Assembly: GCA_023229645.1 (NCBI GenBank)
Contig: JALNYU010000006.1
Coordinates: 62,001-126,000, forward strand
Direction of reading: 5' to 3'
Origin: Nevskia sp.
Lineage (GTDB): Bacteria > Pseudomonadota > Gammaproteobacteria > Nevskiales > Nevskiaceae
Length of the DNA: 64,000 nt
Part shown: positions 18,050 to 26,666 of the stretch, piece after piece
How the letters are laid out: the number at the start of each line of letters is the position of its first letter
Position numbering within the stretch: position 1 is the first letter of the stretch
Translations under genes and position numbers: made by a program
Notes under the pieces: generated by a model
Databases searched by the model: none
What the model was told of the DNA's origin: nothing
The model's input: the letters and a program-made list of their open reading frames with translations, nothing else

Positions 18050-19095
18050 CGCTTAAAGATTTCTTCGGCCATCGCGTCGGCGATTTCGCCGGTCGGTCGG
18101 CCAACTTTCGCGGAGCGGGCAAAGATTTCGGTGAGGGTGGTGCCGATCCGCTCCAAGTGCGCGTGCACGGTTTCGGTCTTGTAGTCGGGGCCTTCGTAGT
18201 AAATATCGATGATGCCACCGGCGTTGATGACGTAGTCCGGCGCGTAGAGCACGCCTTTTTCCAGCAACGCGTGGCCGTTGCGCGTTTTGGCAAGCTGATT
18301 ATTGGCGGCGCCGGCGACGATCGTCGTCCGTAATTGCGGAATTGTGCGGTCGTTCAAAATCGCGCCGAGCGCGCAGGGCGCGAAAACATCGACATCGAGC
18401 GCGTGGACTTCGTCCATGTTGACCGCTGTCGCGCCAAACGCATGAACTGCACGTTCAATTGCCGCCGCGTGCAAATCGGTTACCCAAAGTTTGGCGCCGG
18501 CATCAAACAAATGCTGCGCCAATCGGTAGCCGACGTTGCCAACGCCTTGAATCGCAACCCGCAGGCCAGTGAGATCGTCGCGGCCAAGCTTGGCGCGCAC
18601 GGCGGCTTTAATGCCGATGAACGTGCCGAGTGCAGTCGCGGGCGACGGATCACCGGTGCGGCCCGCGGCGACCGACTGGGCGTCGGCCAAGCCGCCGACG
18701 TGCCGGGTTTCCTCGGCCATCAGCCGAATATCGGCGACGCTGGTGCCGGAATCTTCGGCAACAACGTAGCGGCCGCCGAATTGATCGACGAAACGGCCCA
18801 TCGCGCGGATCATCTCGGGGGTTTTGTCGTGCCGCGGATCGCCCAAAATCACGCTTTTACCGCCGCCCTGGGGCAAGCCAGCCAACGCCGCTTTGTAGGT
18901 CATCCCGCGGCTCAGGCGCAGGACATCGGTCAACGCTTCGTCGTCCGACACATACGGCCACATGCGGCAGCCGCCGAGGCCGCAGCCAAGCCGAGTGTTG
19001 TGGACGGCGATGATTGCGCGTAACCCGCTCTTGGCATCGTGATGAAAGGCCACATGCTCGTGGCCATCAAACTCGGGATGGGAAAATACCGGCAT
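18046..19095 (-). CDS. Leucine/Glu/Phe/Val dehydrogenase
   Basis: A 349-residue NAD-dependent amino-acid dehydrogenase, most like leucine dehydrogenase. It shows the catalytic lysines in MTYKAALAGLPQGGGKSVILGDP and a Rossmann nucleotide site VAIQGVGNVGYRLAQHL. Length agrees with leucine dehydrogenases (about 345-365). It would interconvert branched-chain amino acids and 2-oxo acids in the cytoplasm; exact substrate cannot be read. The frame is open to 19365, but homology begins at the ATG at 19095. It overlaps pncC by 4 nt and faces the transglutaminase gene divergently. Confidence 0.87.
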   Translation of the reverse strand: MPVFSHPEFDGHEHVAFHHDAKSGLRAIIAVHNTRLGCGLGGCRMWPYVSDDEALTDVLRLSRGMTYKAALAGLPQGGGKSVILGDPRHDKTPEMIRAMGRFVDQFGGRYVVAEDSGTSVADIRLMAEETRHVGGLADAQSVAAGRTGDPSPATALGTFIGIKAAVRAKLGRDDLTGLRVAIQGVGNVGYRLAQHLFDAGAKLWVTDLHAAAIERAVHAFGATAVNMDEVHALDVDVFAPCALGAILNDRTIPQLRTTIVAGAANNQLAKTRNGHALLEKGVLYAPDYVINAGGIIDIYYEGPDYKTETVHAHLERIGTTLTEIFARSAKVGRPTGEIADAMAEEIFKR

Positions 19096-19298
19096 TGGGG
19101 AACCTTGAATGTTGAGGCGCCGCGGTGCAGCGCTTTTTGCATAGTGTAGCCGCCGCGCGCAGTCTGGCGCTGGCGCCACCTTGCAAAGCCTTGCCAGCTG
19201 ATCTGTATGATGACGAAATCCATTCCGCACACCGTATTCGCACGGCCGGGGCAACCCGCCGTACAAACCGATGCGCCCATGAGAGCGATCCGCACCGC

Positions 19299-22200
19299 AT
19301 GAGCATTCACGCCCTACTTCATCACGAAACAACCTACGTCTACGACCGCCGTGTCGGCCTGTCACCGCAGATCATCCGTCTGCGCCCGGCGCCGCACAGT
19401 CGGACCGCCGTATTGTCGTATTCGTTGAAAGTGGAACCGGCCGAACACTTTCTGAATTGGCAGCAGGATGCGTTTGCAAACTGGCAGGCGCGCGCGGTGT
19501 TCCCGGAAAAAGTGACACAGTTCAAGGTGACCGTCGAACTGGTCGCCGACATGTCGATCTACAACCCATTCGATTTTTTCATCGAAGAACACGCAGAGAA
19601 TTTCCCGTTCGCCTATAGCGCCGATCTGCGCGAGGACTTGAAGCCCTACCTGCGCCATAACTCGGCCGGCCCCCGGCTGCAGGCGTTCATTAAAGCAATT
19701 CCGAAGGAGAAGATGCGGACAATCGACTTCATCGTCGAGCTCAATAATCGTCTGCAAGCAGAAATCCGCTATCTGATCCGCCTCGAACCCGGCGTACAAA
19801 CGCCCGAGGACACGCTGACGCTGGCCTCCGGCTCCTGCCGCGATTCCGCCTGGCTGCTGGTTAACGTTCTGCGCCACATCGGCCTAGCCGCACGTTTTGT
19901 ATCCGGGTATTTGATTCAGCTCACGCCGGACGTGAAATCGCTAGACGGTCCGTCTGGTACCGAAGTCGATTTCACCGATCTGCACGCCTGGTGCGAGGTT
20001 TATCTGCCGGGTGCCGGCTGGATTGGTCTTGATCCAACCTCTGGCCTGCTGGCCGGCGAAGGTCATATCCCGGTTTGTGCTACGCCGGAACCTTCGAGCG
20101 CAGCGCCGATCAGCGGCGGCGTAGACGCCTGCGAAGTCGAATTCGAACATACGATGTACGTGAAGCGGCTGTTTGAATCGCCGCGCGTTACCAAGCCATA
20201 TACCGAAGACCAATGGCAAGCGATTGATACGCTCGGTCTGGCAGTCGACCATCGCCTCAAAGCCGGTGACGTTCGCCTAACGATGGGCGGCGAGCCGACG
20301 TTCATCTCGATCGACGATATGCAGGGTGCGGAATGGAACACCGCCGCCGTCGGGCCGACTAAGCAAGCGCTGGCGAATGATTTGATCCGCCGGCTGCGCG
20401 AACGCTTTGCACCGCAGGCCGACCGCAGTGGTTTGCTGACCTACGGCCAAGGCAAGTGGTATCCGGGTGAATCGCTACCGCGCTGGGCGTATGCGCTGTA
20501 CTGGCGTGGCGACGGCAAACCGTTGGTGCGTACCGATCTCGCCGAAGGCACAACGCCGCCAACGATAGAAACCGCTGACGCGCTCATCCGCGGGGTTGCC
20601 CAGCGCTTGGAAGTGTCGCCGGACAACGTGCTACCGGGCTACGAAGACGCGTTCTACTACCTGCACCGCGAACGGCAGCTGCCGGACAACGTGTTGCCGG
20701 AAGATAACAAGTTGAAAGATCCCGAAGAGCGAACGCGGATCTCACGCGTGTTCGAGCGCGGGCTTGATACGCCACGCGGCTTCGCACTACCGGTGCAGCG
20801 CTGGCAGGCCCGTGCCTGGATCTCGGAACGCTGGAGCTTCCGCCAGAAGCGCATGTTCTTGATTCCGGGTGATTCACCGATTGGCTTCCGCCTGCCGTTG
20901 GAGGCGCTGCCGTGGCTGCCTGCGACGCAGTATCCCCACCTGATTCCGTATGACCCGATGCGCTTCGACAGTAGCGCGCCGCAGCCGCTTGCGGTGGTCG
21001 ACGGTCGACGCCAGCCGTTCTTGCAGGCGCAGGGCTCGAAAGCAAAGGCCGAGGAAGACGCGGCCAAAGCCAAGGCGCGCCGTGGCGCCCAGAAAGTGAC
21101 AGCGGAAAAGGAGCAGCCGGAGCCGGTGCGGCGCGGCGCTTACCTTGAAGGCGGCAACGTGCGCACGGCGCTGACCGTGGAGCCGCGCGAAGGCCATCTC
21201 TGTGTCTTCCTGCCGCCGACGGAAACCATCGAAGATTATTTGGAATTGGTCGCCGCGGTTGAAGATGCCGCCGCCGAGTTGGATACGCCGGTGCGCATCG
21301 AGGGCTACCCGCCGCCGAACGACCACCGCGTTAACGTGCTCAAAGTTACGCCCGACCCTGGCGTAATCGAAGTCAATATCCACCCAGCACATTCCTGGGA
21401 ACAGCTGCGCGAAATTACGCTGACGGTGTACGAAGAAGCGCGTCTAGCGCGCCTAGCGACCGAGAAATTCTTGATCGACGGCCGCGCCGTCGGCACGGGC
21501 GGCGGCAATCACTTTGTCGTCGGCGGCGCAACGCCAGCAGACTCGCCGTTCTTGCGTCGGCCAGACTTGCTCGGCTCGTTGATCCGCTACTGGCAAAATC
21601 ATCCCGCGCTGTCGTATTTCTTCTCAGGTTTGTTCATCGGCGCAACGTCACAACATCCGCGCATTGACGAAGCGCAAGATTCGCTGCTGTATGAGGTTGA
21701 GATCGCACTCAGCCAACTGCCGCCAGCTGGCAAGCAAGTACCGCTATGGCAGATCGACCGCACGCTGCGCAATCTGCTGACCGATCTCACTGGCAACACA
21801 CACCGCACCGAAATCTCGATCGATAAGCTGTATTCGCCCGATGGCCCCACCGGCCGGCTCGGGTTGGTCGAGTTCCGCGCATTCGAAATGCCGCCGCACG
21901 CGCGCATGAGCCTGACGCAGCAGTTGCTGTTGCGCAGCCTGATCGCCTGGTTCTGGGAGCAACCCTACACGCGGCCGCTGATCCGCTGGGGCACGCAGCT
22001 GCACGATAAATTCATGCTGCCGCACTATGTTTGGAGCGATCTTGGGGAAGTTGTCGCCGATCTGAATCGCGCTGGCTTTCCGTTCAAGCTCGACTGGTTT
22101 GCGCCACATTTCGAATTCCGTTTCCCGCGTCACGGCGCCGTGCGTTATGGCGATATCGAAATGGAACTACGCCACGCGCTGGAACCCTGGCCGGTATTGG

Positions 22201-22670
22201 GCGAAGAACAGGCACTGGGCGGCACGGCGCGCTACGTCGATTCATCGATGGAACGGCTACAAGTGCGCGTAACCGGCTTGGTCGAAGGCCGACACATCGT
22301 CACCGTCGGCGGCCGTCGCGTGCCACTGAACGCGACTGGCGTAAAAGGCGAATACGTTGCCGGCCTGCGCTATCGAGCCTGGCATCCGCCGTCGGCGCTG
22401 CACCCAACAATCGGCGTGCATACGCCGCTGGTGTTCGACCTCTACGACACTTGGAACCAGCGGGCCGTCGCCGGCTGCACGTATCACGTCGCTCACCCGG
22501 CCGGTCGCAGTTACGATGTCTTCCCGGTCAATGCCTACGAAGCCGAAGCGCGGCGCCTGTCGCGGTTCACGCCGTTTGGCTACACCTCGCACGCCTACGT
22601 TCCGCCACAGGAAGTCGCCAATCCCGACTATCCCTATACCTTGGACTTGCGGCGGCCGGTTGGGCTTTAG
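19299..22670 (+). CDS. Transglutaminase-like protein with DUF2126
   Basis: A 1123-residue protein with an N-terminal bacterial transglutaminase-like domain and a long C-terminal DUF2126 region. The catalytic triad is visible: Cys180 (ASGSCRDSAWLL), His229 (DLHAWCEVY) and Asp245 (WIGLDPTSG). A Lys/Ala-rich linker near residues 580-610 joins the halves. In many bacteria this family is encoded beside a circularly permuted ATP-grasp and an alpha-E domain protein; neither is present here. Chemistry in this family is presumed protein or peptide amide cleavage or cross-linking. The ATG at 19299 starts the conserved domain; the frame is open from 19125. Confidence 0.85.
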   Translation: MSIHALLHHETTYVYDRRVGLSPQIIRLRPAPHSRTAVLSYSLKVEPAEHFLNWQQDAFANWQARAVFPEKVTQFKVTVELVADMSIYNPFDFFIEEHAENFPFAYSADLREDLKPYLRHNSAGPRLQAFIKAIPKEKMRTIDFIVELNNRLQAEIRYLIRLEPGVQTPEDTLTLASGSCRDSAWLLVNVLRHIGLAARFVSGYLIQLTPDVKSLDGPSGTEVDFTDLHAWCEVYLPGAGWIGLDPTSGLLAGEGHIPVCATPEPSSAAPISGGVDACEVEFEHTMYVKRLFESPRVTKPYTEDQWQAIDTLGLAVDHRLKAGDVRLTMGGEPTFISIDDMQGAEWNTAAVGPTKQALANDLIRRLRERFAPQADRSGLLTYGQGKWYPGESLPRWAYALYWRGDGKPLVRTDLAEGTTPPTIETADALIRGVAQRLEVSPDNVLPGYEDAFYYLHRERQLPDNVLPEDNKLKDPEERTRISRVFERGLDTPRGFALPVQRWQARAWISERWSFRQKRMFLIPGDSPIGFRLPLEALPWLPATQYPHLIPYDPMRFDSSAPQPLAVVDGRRQPFLQAQGSKAKAEEDAAKAKARRGAQKVTAEKEQPEPVRRGAYLEGGNVRTALTVEPREGHLCVFLPPTETIEDYLELVAAVEDAAAELDTPVRIEGYPPPNDHRVNVLKVTPDPGVIEVNIHPAHSWEQLREITLTVYEEARLARLATEKFLIDGRAVGTGGGNHFVVGGATPADSPFLRRPDLLGSLIRYWQNHPALSYFFSGLFIGATSQHPRIDEAQDSLLYEVEIALSQLPPAGKQVPLWQIDRTLRNLLTDLTGNTHRTEISIDKLYSPDGPTGRLGLVEFRAFEMPPHARMSLTQQLLLRSLIAWFWEQPYTRPLIRWGTQLHDKFMLPHYVWSDLGEVVADLNRAGFPFKLDWFAPHFEFRFPRHGAVRYGDIEMELRHALEPWPVLGEEQALGGTARYVDSSMERLQVRVTGLVEGRHIVTVGGRRVPLNATGVKGEYVAGLRYRAWHPPSALHPTIGVHTPLVFDLYDTWNQRAVAGCTYHVAHPAGRSYDVFPVNAYEAEARRLSRFTPFGYTSHAYVPPQEVANPDYPYTLDLRRPVGL

Positions 22671-22690
22671 TCAGCAAGGCGACAGAACAC

Positions 22691-22721
22691 GGCAGCGCAG
22701 TGGTTACTTAGCTGCGCCGCC
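22691..22721. terminator. Hairpin between converging genes
   Basis: A 10-bp stem with one mismatch (22691-22700 with 22712-22721) lies between the converging transglutaminase and monooxygenase genes. There is no T run, so terminator function is only suggested by position. Confidence 0.35.
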
Positions 22722-22741
22722 GTTGACGTTTATCGGAGACG

Positions 22742-24235
22742 CTAAGCCGGCTCGGTCAGGTAATCGCAGTGCTTAAAAGTCCGCGTTTTATACCGATACA
22801 CAAACGTAAATCCCGGCCACATCGTGGTGTTGCGGCCGTTGCTATCGAGATACCAACTTTTACAGCCGCTAGCCCAAACTGCCCCGCGCGCACGGCGCTG
22901 CAGCGTTTCGTTGTATTGCGCCTGCACCTCGGGCCGCACTTCGGCCGCGCGCAACCCTAAACGCGTCATCGTCTGCAACGCGCTAACCACATACTGAACC
23001 TGGGCTTCGATCATCAGCAGCAAGGAACTATGCCCGATGCCGCTGTTCGGCCCGGTCAGCATGAAGAAATTCGGAAATCCCGCGATCGACATTCCGAGAT
23101 AGGCCTGAGCCCCGTCGCGCCATGCTGTACTCAGATCCAGACCACCACGCCCGATCAATACGCCGCTGCGGACCGGTGCCTGCACCTTGAAGCCGGTGCC
23201 ATAAATGATGACATCGGCCGGGCGTTCGACGCCGTCGTCGTCGACTATTCCGGCCGCTGTGAGCCCACGGATACCCGACGTCACCACCGAAACATTGGGT
23301 CGCGCCAACGCCGGATAAAAATCGTCCGAGATCAAGATTCGCTTACAGCCGATGCGGTAATCGGGCGTCAGCTGCGCACGTAGCGCCGGATCCTCAATCT
23401 CACGCCGCAGATGCCGCGCGGCGAGCAGCTCTGCCACGCGCAGCAATTGCGGCCAAAACACAAGGCTCAGCGCGCGCGCTTCGAGTCGCCCGTAAATAAG
23501 CATTCGGGCAAATTGTTGTAGCCGTGGAAACCGGTGATAAAAGCTGCGTTCAACGCGGCTTATCGCACGGTTTCGTTTGGGCAACACCCACGCGGCGCTG
23601 CGCTGGTAAAGATCAACATGGGCCGCCTGTGTCGCGATCTGCGGCAGAAACTGGATCGCGCTCGCACCGGTGCCGATGACAGCTACGCGCTTACCGTGCA
23701 AGTCGCACGCGTGGTTCCAGCGGGCGGAGTGGAAACTCGTGCCACTAAATTGCGCCCGGCCCGGCAAGTTCGGTATTTCTGGGCTGCTAAGGCCGCCAGT
23801 TGCCGTTATCAGCACCTTCGCTTCGTAGTGCGCGCCGGCTAACGTCGTCACCCGCCAAAGAGCACACGCATCATCGTAACGGGCAGACACCATGCATTCT
23901 CCGTAGCGAAAATGCGTCGCGAGTTGATATTTCTCGATGCAATGGCACAGATAAGCCTGAATTTCGGCTTGATTGGCGTAAACATGCGACCAGTGCGGAT
24001 TCGGCTCGAACGAGAATGAGTACAGCGGCGACGGCACGTCGCATGCGCAACCGGGATAATTGTTATCGCGCCAAGTACCACCCGCTGCGGTGCCGCGTTC
24101 AAGAATCACGAAATCTTCGATACCCGCGGCCCTGAGTTGGATCGCCATGCCGATACCCGCAAAGCCAGCCCCAACGATCAAGACGCGCGTCTGCTTTAGA
24201 TCTACCGCAAGATCGGCGGAAATGCTGATCGTCAT
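22742..24235 (-). CDS. Flavin-containing / Baeyer-Villiger-type monooxygenase
   Basis: A 497-residue FAD- and NADPH-dependent monooxygenase. It has the N-terminal FAD site GAGFAG at 22-27, the GGTWRDNNYPGCACDVPS segment, the Baeyer-Villiger fingerprint FxGxxFHxxxW (FSGTSFHSARW) and the second dinucleotide site GTGASAIQFLP. The late DVIIYGTGFK motif is also present. Such enzymes insert oxygen into ketones or oxidise heteroatoms; the substrate is not evident. It stands alone, convergent with the transglutaminase gene and divergent from the lipoprotein gene. Confidence 0.85.
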   Translation of the reverse strand: MTISISADLAVDLKQTRVLIVGAGFAGIGMAIQLRAAGIEDFVILERGTAAGGTWRDNNYPGCACDVPSPLYSFSFEPNPHWSHVYANQAEIQAYLCHCIEKYQLATHFRYGECMVSARYDDACALWRVTTLAGAHYEAKVLITATGGLSSPEIPNLPGRAQFSGTSFHSARWNHACDLHGKRVAVIGTGASAIQFLPQIATQAAHVDLYQRSAAWVLPKRNRAISRVERSFYHRFPRLQQFARMLIYGRLEARALSLVFWPQLLRVAELLAARHLRREIEDPALRAQLTPDYRIGCKRILISDDFYPALARPNVSVVTSGIRGLTAAGIVDDDGVERPADVIIYGTGFKVQAPVRSGVLIGRGGLDLSTAWRDGAQAYLGMSIAGFPNFFMLTGPNSGIGHSSLLLMIEAQVQYVVSALQTMTRLGLRAAEVRPEVQAQYNETLQRRARGAVWASGCKSWYLDSNGRNTTMWPGFTFVYRYKTRTFKHCDYLTEPA

Positions 24236-24426
24236 CGGGCCGACACGTTATATCTGCGGGCCTCGCAGACGTGGCCCTCAGCGTTCACCACAACTGTCGT
24301 ATAGGCATTCCGGGCAACTTCAGCCAATGGACGAAAATTTATCTTAAAAAAGCGATGCACTTCAGGAACACGAATGGCCGAGCGGCGGTCTTTGATATTG
24401 TACCGCCTGCCCTAGGGAGCTTAGCC

Positions 24427-24855
24427 ATGTCACTCCGTTCTTCACGTTGGTTGGTCGCGGCCTGCGCCGCTGCCCTTTTTCTCGCCGCTTGCGCCACCCC
24501 CGAGTCGAGAATTAAGAAAAATCCGGAAGGTTTTGCCAAATTAACGCCGGAACAGCAGGAATTAATCAAACTTGGAAAAGTCGGAATCGGTTTTGACGAA
24601 ACCGCAGTCAAGCTCGCACTCGGCGAACCCGACCGAATCAGCGAACGCACCGACACCACCGGAAAAAGCACGATTTGGCGTTATGTCGAGTATGAAAACG
24701 ATACCGGCGCGCCGCTGTATCGTGGCTTCTACCACTATTACTACGCGCCGTTTTATCCGTTTTATACCGATTACGGCAGCCGGCGCGAACGCGACCATAT
24801 CCGTGTGGTATTCACCTCGGGGAAAGTCAGTGCAATTGAGCAAGAGCTGAAATAA
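24427..24855 (+). CDS. Small outer-membrane-type lipoprotein
   Basis: The 142-residue product has a lipoprotein signal with lipobox LAAC and lipidated Cys at residue 22. The mature part includes LGEPDRISERTDTTGKSTIWRYVEY, similar in outline to SmpA/OmlA-like lipoproteins (strand-turn with a conserved GEPD), then a Tyr/Phe-rich stretch. The ATG at 24427 has AGGGAG upstream; the frame is open to 24271. It probably sits in the envelope; function unknown. Confidence 0.75.
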   Translation: MSLRSSRWLVAACAAALFLAACATPESRIKKNPEGFAKLTPEQQELIKLGKVGIGFDETAVKLALGEPDRISERTDTTGKSTIWRYVEYENDTGAPLYRGFYHYYYAPFYPFYTDYGSRRERDHIRVVFTSGKVSAIEQELK

Positions 24856-24980
24856 GACGGCAAAGCGTGTCACGAATGGGTCACTGACAACACACTCCGG
24901 CGCCAGAACAGGCGTGATTCGGCGATAATTCGACAAACGGCTGTAACACCAAACCTTTTATCGAATCCCGGAGAACTTGA

Positions 24981-26177
24981 ATGCCCGATTCACCCAGCCA
25001 CGATCCTATTGTGATCGTGTCGATTGCGCGGACGCCGGTTGGCGGCCTCCTTGGCGTGTTTTCGCCTCTTTCTGGTGCCCAACTTGGCGCCGTAGCCGTC
25101 CGCGCTGCAGTAGCGCGTGCAGGAATTGCACCGGCGGACGTTGATGAGGCAATTCTCGGCAATTGCCTCATCGCAGGACAGGGGCAGGCGCCAGCCCGGC
25201 AAGCAGTGCGCGGCGCTGGCTTGCCCGACGCCGTAGGTGCTACCCAGATCAGCAAAATGTGTGGATCGGGCCTAAAAGCGGTCATGCTCTGCAACGACCT
25301 GCTGCAGGTTGGCAGCAATCGGATCATGGTCGCTGGCGGCTTCGAGAGCATGACCAACGCCCCGCACCTATTGCCAAAGTCCCGCGTTGGCACCCGTTAC
25401 GGCACCGCGACGCTGTATGACCACATGGCTCTAGACGGCCTCGAAGACGCCTACGAGCGCGGCACCCCTATGGGCGTGTTCGCCGAACGTACGGCTGAAC
25501 GTTACGGCTTTAGCCGTGAAGCCCAAGACGCGTTCGCGATTGAATCCCTAAGCCGCGCGAAAAAAGCGAACGAAGATGGCAGCTTCGACTTTGAAATCGC
25601 CCCGGTAGAAGTAGCCGGGAAAGCAGGCGTTGACCTGATTCGTCACGATGAACAGCCGGGCAAAGGCCGCCCCGACAAAATAACGACCCTAAAACCCGCG
25701 TTCAAAAAGGACGGCACGATTACGGCCGCCACGTCGTCGAGCATCTCCGACGGCGCCGCGGCGGCGGTGCTGATGCGGCAATCCGAAGCAGAACGACGCG
25801 GCCTGAAACCGCTGGCACGCATTCTCGGTCACGCAACACATGCACGCGTGCCGAGCGAGTTCACCGTTGCCCCGGTACACGCGGTTACAACCCTGCTCGA
25901 GAAACTGAACTGGCGCGCCGCCGATGTTGACCTCTGGGAAATCAACGAGGCGTTTGCCGTCGTCGTGATGGCCGCCATGCGGGAACATAACCTGGATCAC
26001 AGCCGAGTCAATATTCATGGCGGCGCCTGTGCAATCGGTCACCCGATCGGCGCCAGCGGCGCCCGAATTCTGGCGACGTTAATTGGTGCGTTGCGCAAAA
26101 CGCAGACACGGCGCGGCATTGCGACGCTTTGCATCGGTGGCGGCGAAGCCGTTGCAATCGCTGTAGAAGCGTATTAA
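24981..26177 (+). CDS. Thiolase (acetyl-CoA C-acyltransferase)
   Basis: A 398-residue cytoplasmic thiolase that condenses or cleaves acyl-CoA with acetyl-CoA. The three catalytic residues are present: Cys94 (KMCGSGLKA), His354 (GHPIGASGAR) and Cys384 (TLCIGGGEA), along with the NEAFAVV motif. A GGAG-type Shine-Dalgarno precedes the ATG. It could serve acetoacetyl-CoA formation (for example for storage polymer) or fatty-acid degradation; no partner gene is next to it. A strong hairpin follows. Confidence 0.92.
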   Translation: MPDSPSHDPIVIVSIARTPVGGLLGVFSPLSGAQLGAVAVRAAVARAGIAPADVDEAILGNCLIAGQGQAPARQAVRGAGLPDAVGATQISKMCGSGLKAVMLCNDLLQVGSNRIMVAGGFESMTNAPHLLPKSRVGTRYGTATLYDHMALDGLEDAYERGTPMGVFAERTAERYGFSREAQDAFAIESLSRAKKANEDGSFDFEIAPVEVAGKAGVDLIRHDEQPGKGRPDKITTLKPAFKKDGTITAATSSSISDGAAAAVLMRQSEAERRGLKPLARILGHATHARVPSEFTVAPVHAVTTLLEKLNWRAADVDLWEINEAFAVVVMAAMREHNLDHSRVNIHGGACAIGHPIGASGARILATLIGALRKTQTRRGIATLCIGGGEAVAIAVEAY

Positions 26178-26243
26178 CTCCATATTGCGCCGCAGCATTT
26201 CTCCACTTTAGGCTCCATTTAATCAAGCCACAGTGGAAACCTT

Positions 26244-26278
26244 CCATCGGCCGAACAATCACGAATATCGGCCGATGG
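26244..26278 (+). terminator. Hairpin after thiolase gene
   Basis: An 11-bp perfect stem (26244-26254 with 26268-26278) with a 13-nt loop lies 66 bp after the thiolase stop. It lacks a T run. It insulates the thiolase unit from the xoxF promoter region if it terminates. Confidence 0.45.
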
Positions 26279-26325
26279 TAGGTGCTTCAGTATAAAAAGC
26301 AGAATCGCATTTGCCCAAATCCTGC

Positions 26326-26341
26326 TGTCCCACCTGGGTCA
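26326..26341 (+). promoter_or_regulatory. Possible upstream activator site for xoxF
   Basis: A 16-bp imperfect dyad of the form TG-N-CCCA-N2-TGGG-N-CA lies about 115-130 bp upstream of the sigma-54 promoter, the distance usual for enhancer-binding activators. Between the two is a 40-bp AT-rich tract (about 26401-26440) that could bend. That it binds the activator encoded at 32483-34531 is inference. Confidence 0.35.
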
Positions 26342-26455
26342 TATCTGCGCCAGCGGCTCCAACTGGCCAGCGCCTCTCCTGCGCGCCATATGCGACTACA
26401 GTTTTAATCTATTGTTTTATATAAAAAAAATTTTACAAATCTGCCACAATTTTAG

Positions 26456-26471
26456 TGGCACGGCTGTTGCT
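26456..26471 (+). promoter_or_regulatory. Sigma-54 (-24/-12) promoter of xoxF
   Basis: The sequence reads TGGCACG-N4-TTGCT, a full match to the sigma-54 consensus with the required 10 bp between the GG and GC pairs. Transcription would begin near 26482, leaving a leader of about 185 nt before xoxF. A 6-bp inverted repeat (TGCCAC at 26442-26447 with GTGGCA at 26455-26460) overlaps the -24 box. An in-cluster sigma-54 activator gene supports the assignment. Confidence 0.8.
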
Positions 26472-26666
26472 GTTTCGGTTCGGGTTCGATCGTTATGGGC
26501 GTGCGGCGCGTAGGCCGTGATGGGGTCTGCTACACGGCGTATCAGTGGAGTAGAGTTTCGCCGTAGAAGGGGAATACGACTAACGTGCCGTATCAATTTG
26601 TTCGGTGCCCGCGTTTAATATCGAACAGGTGTGAGTGTAAATTTCAACAGTGCGGAGGAGAAATAA

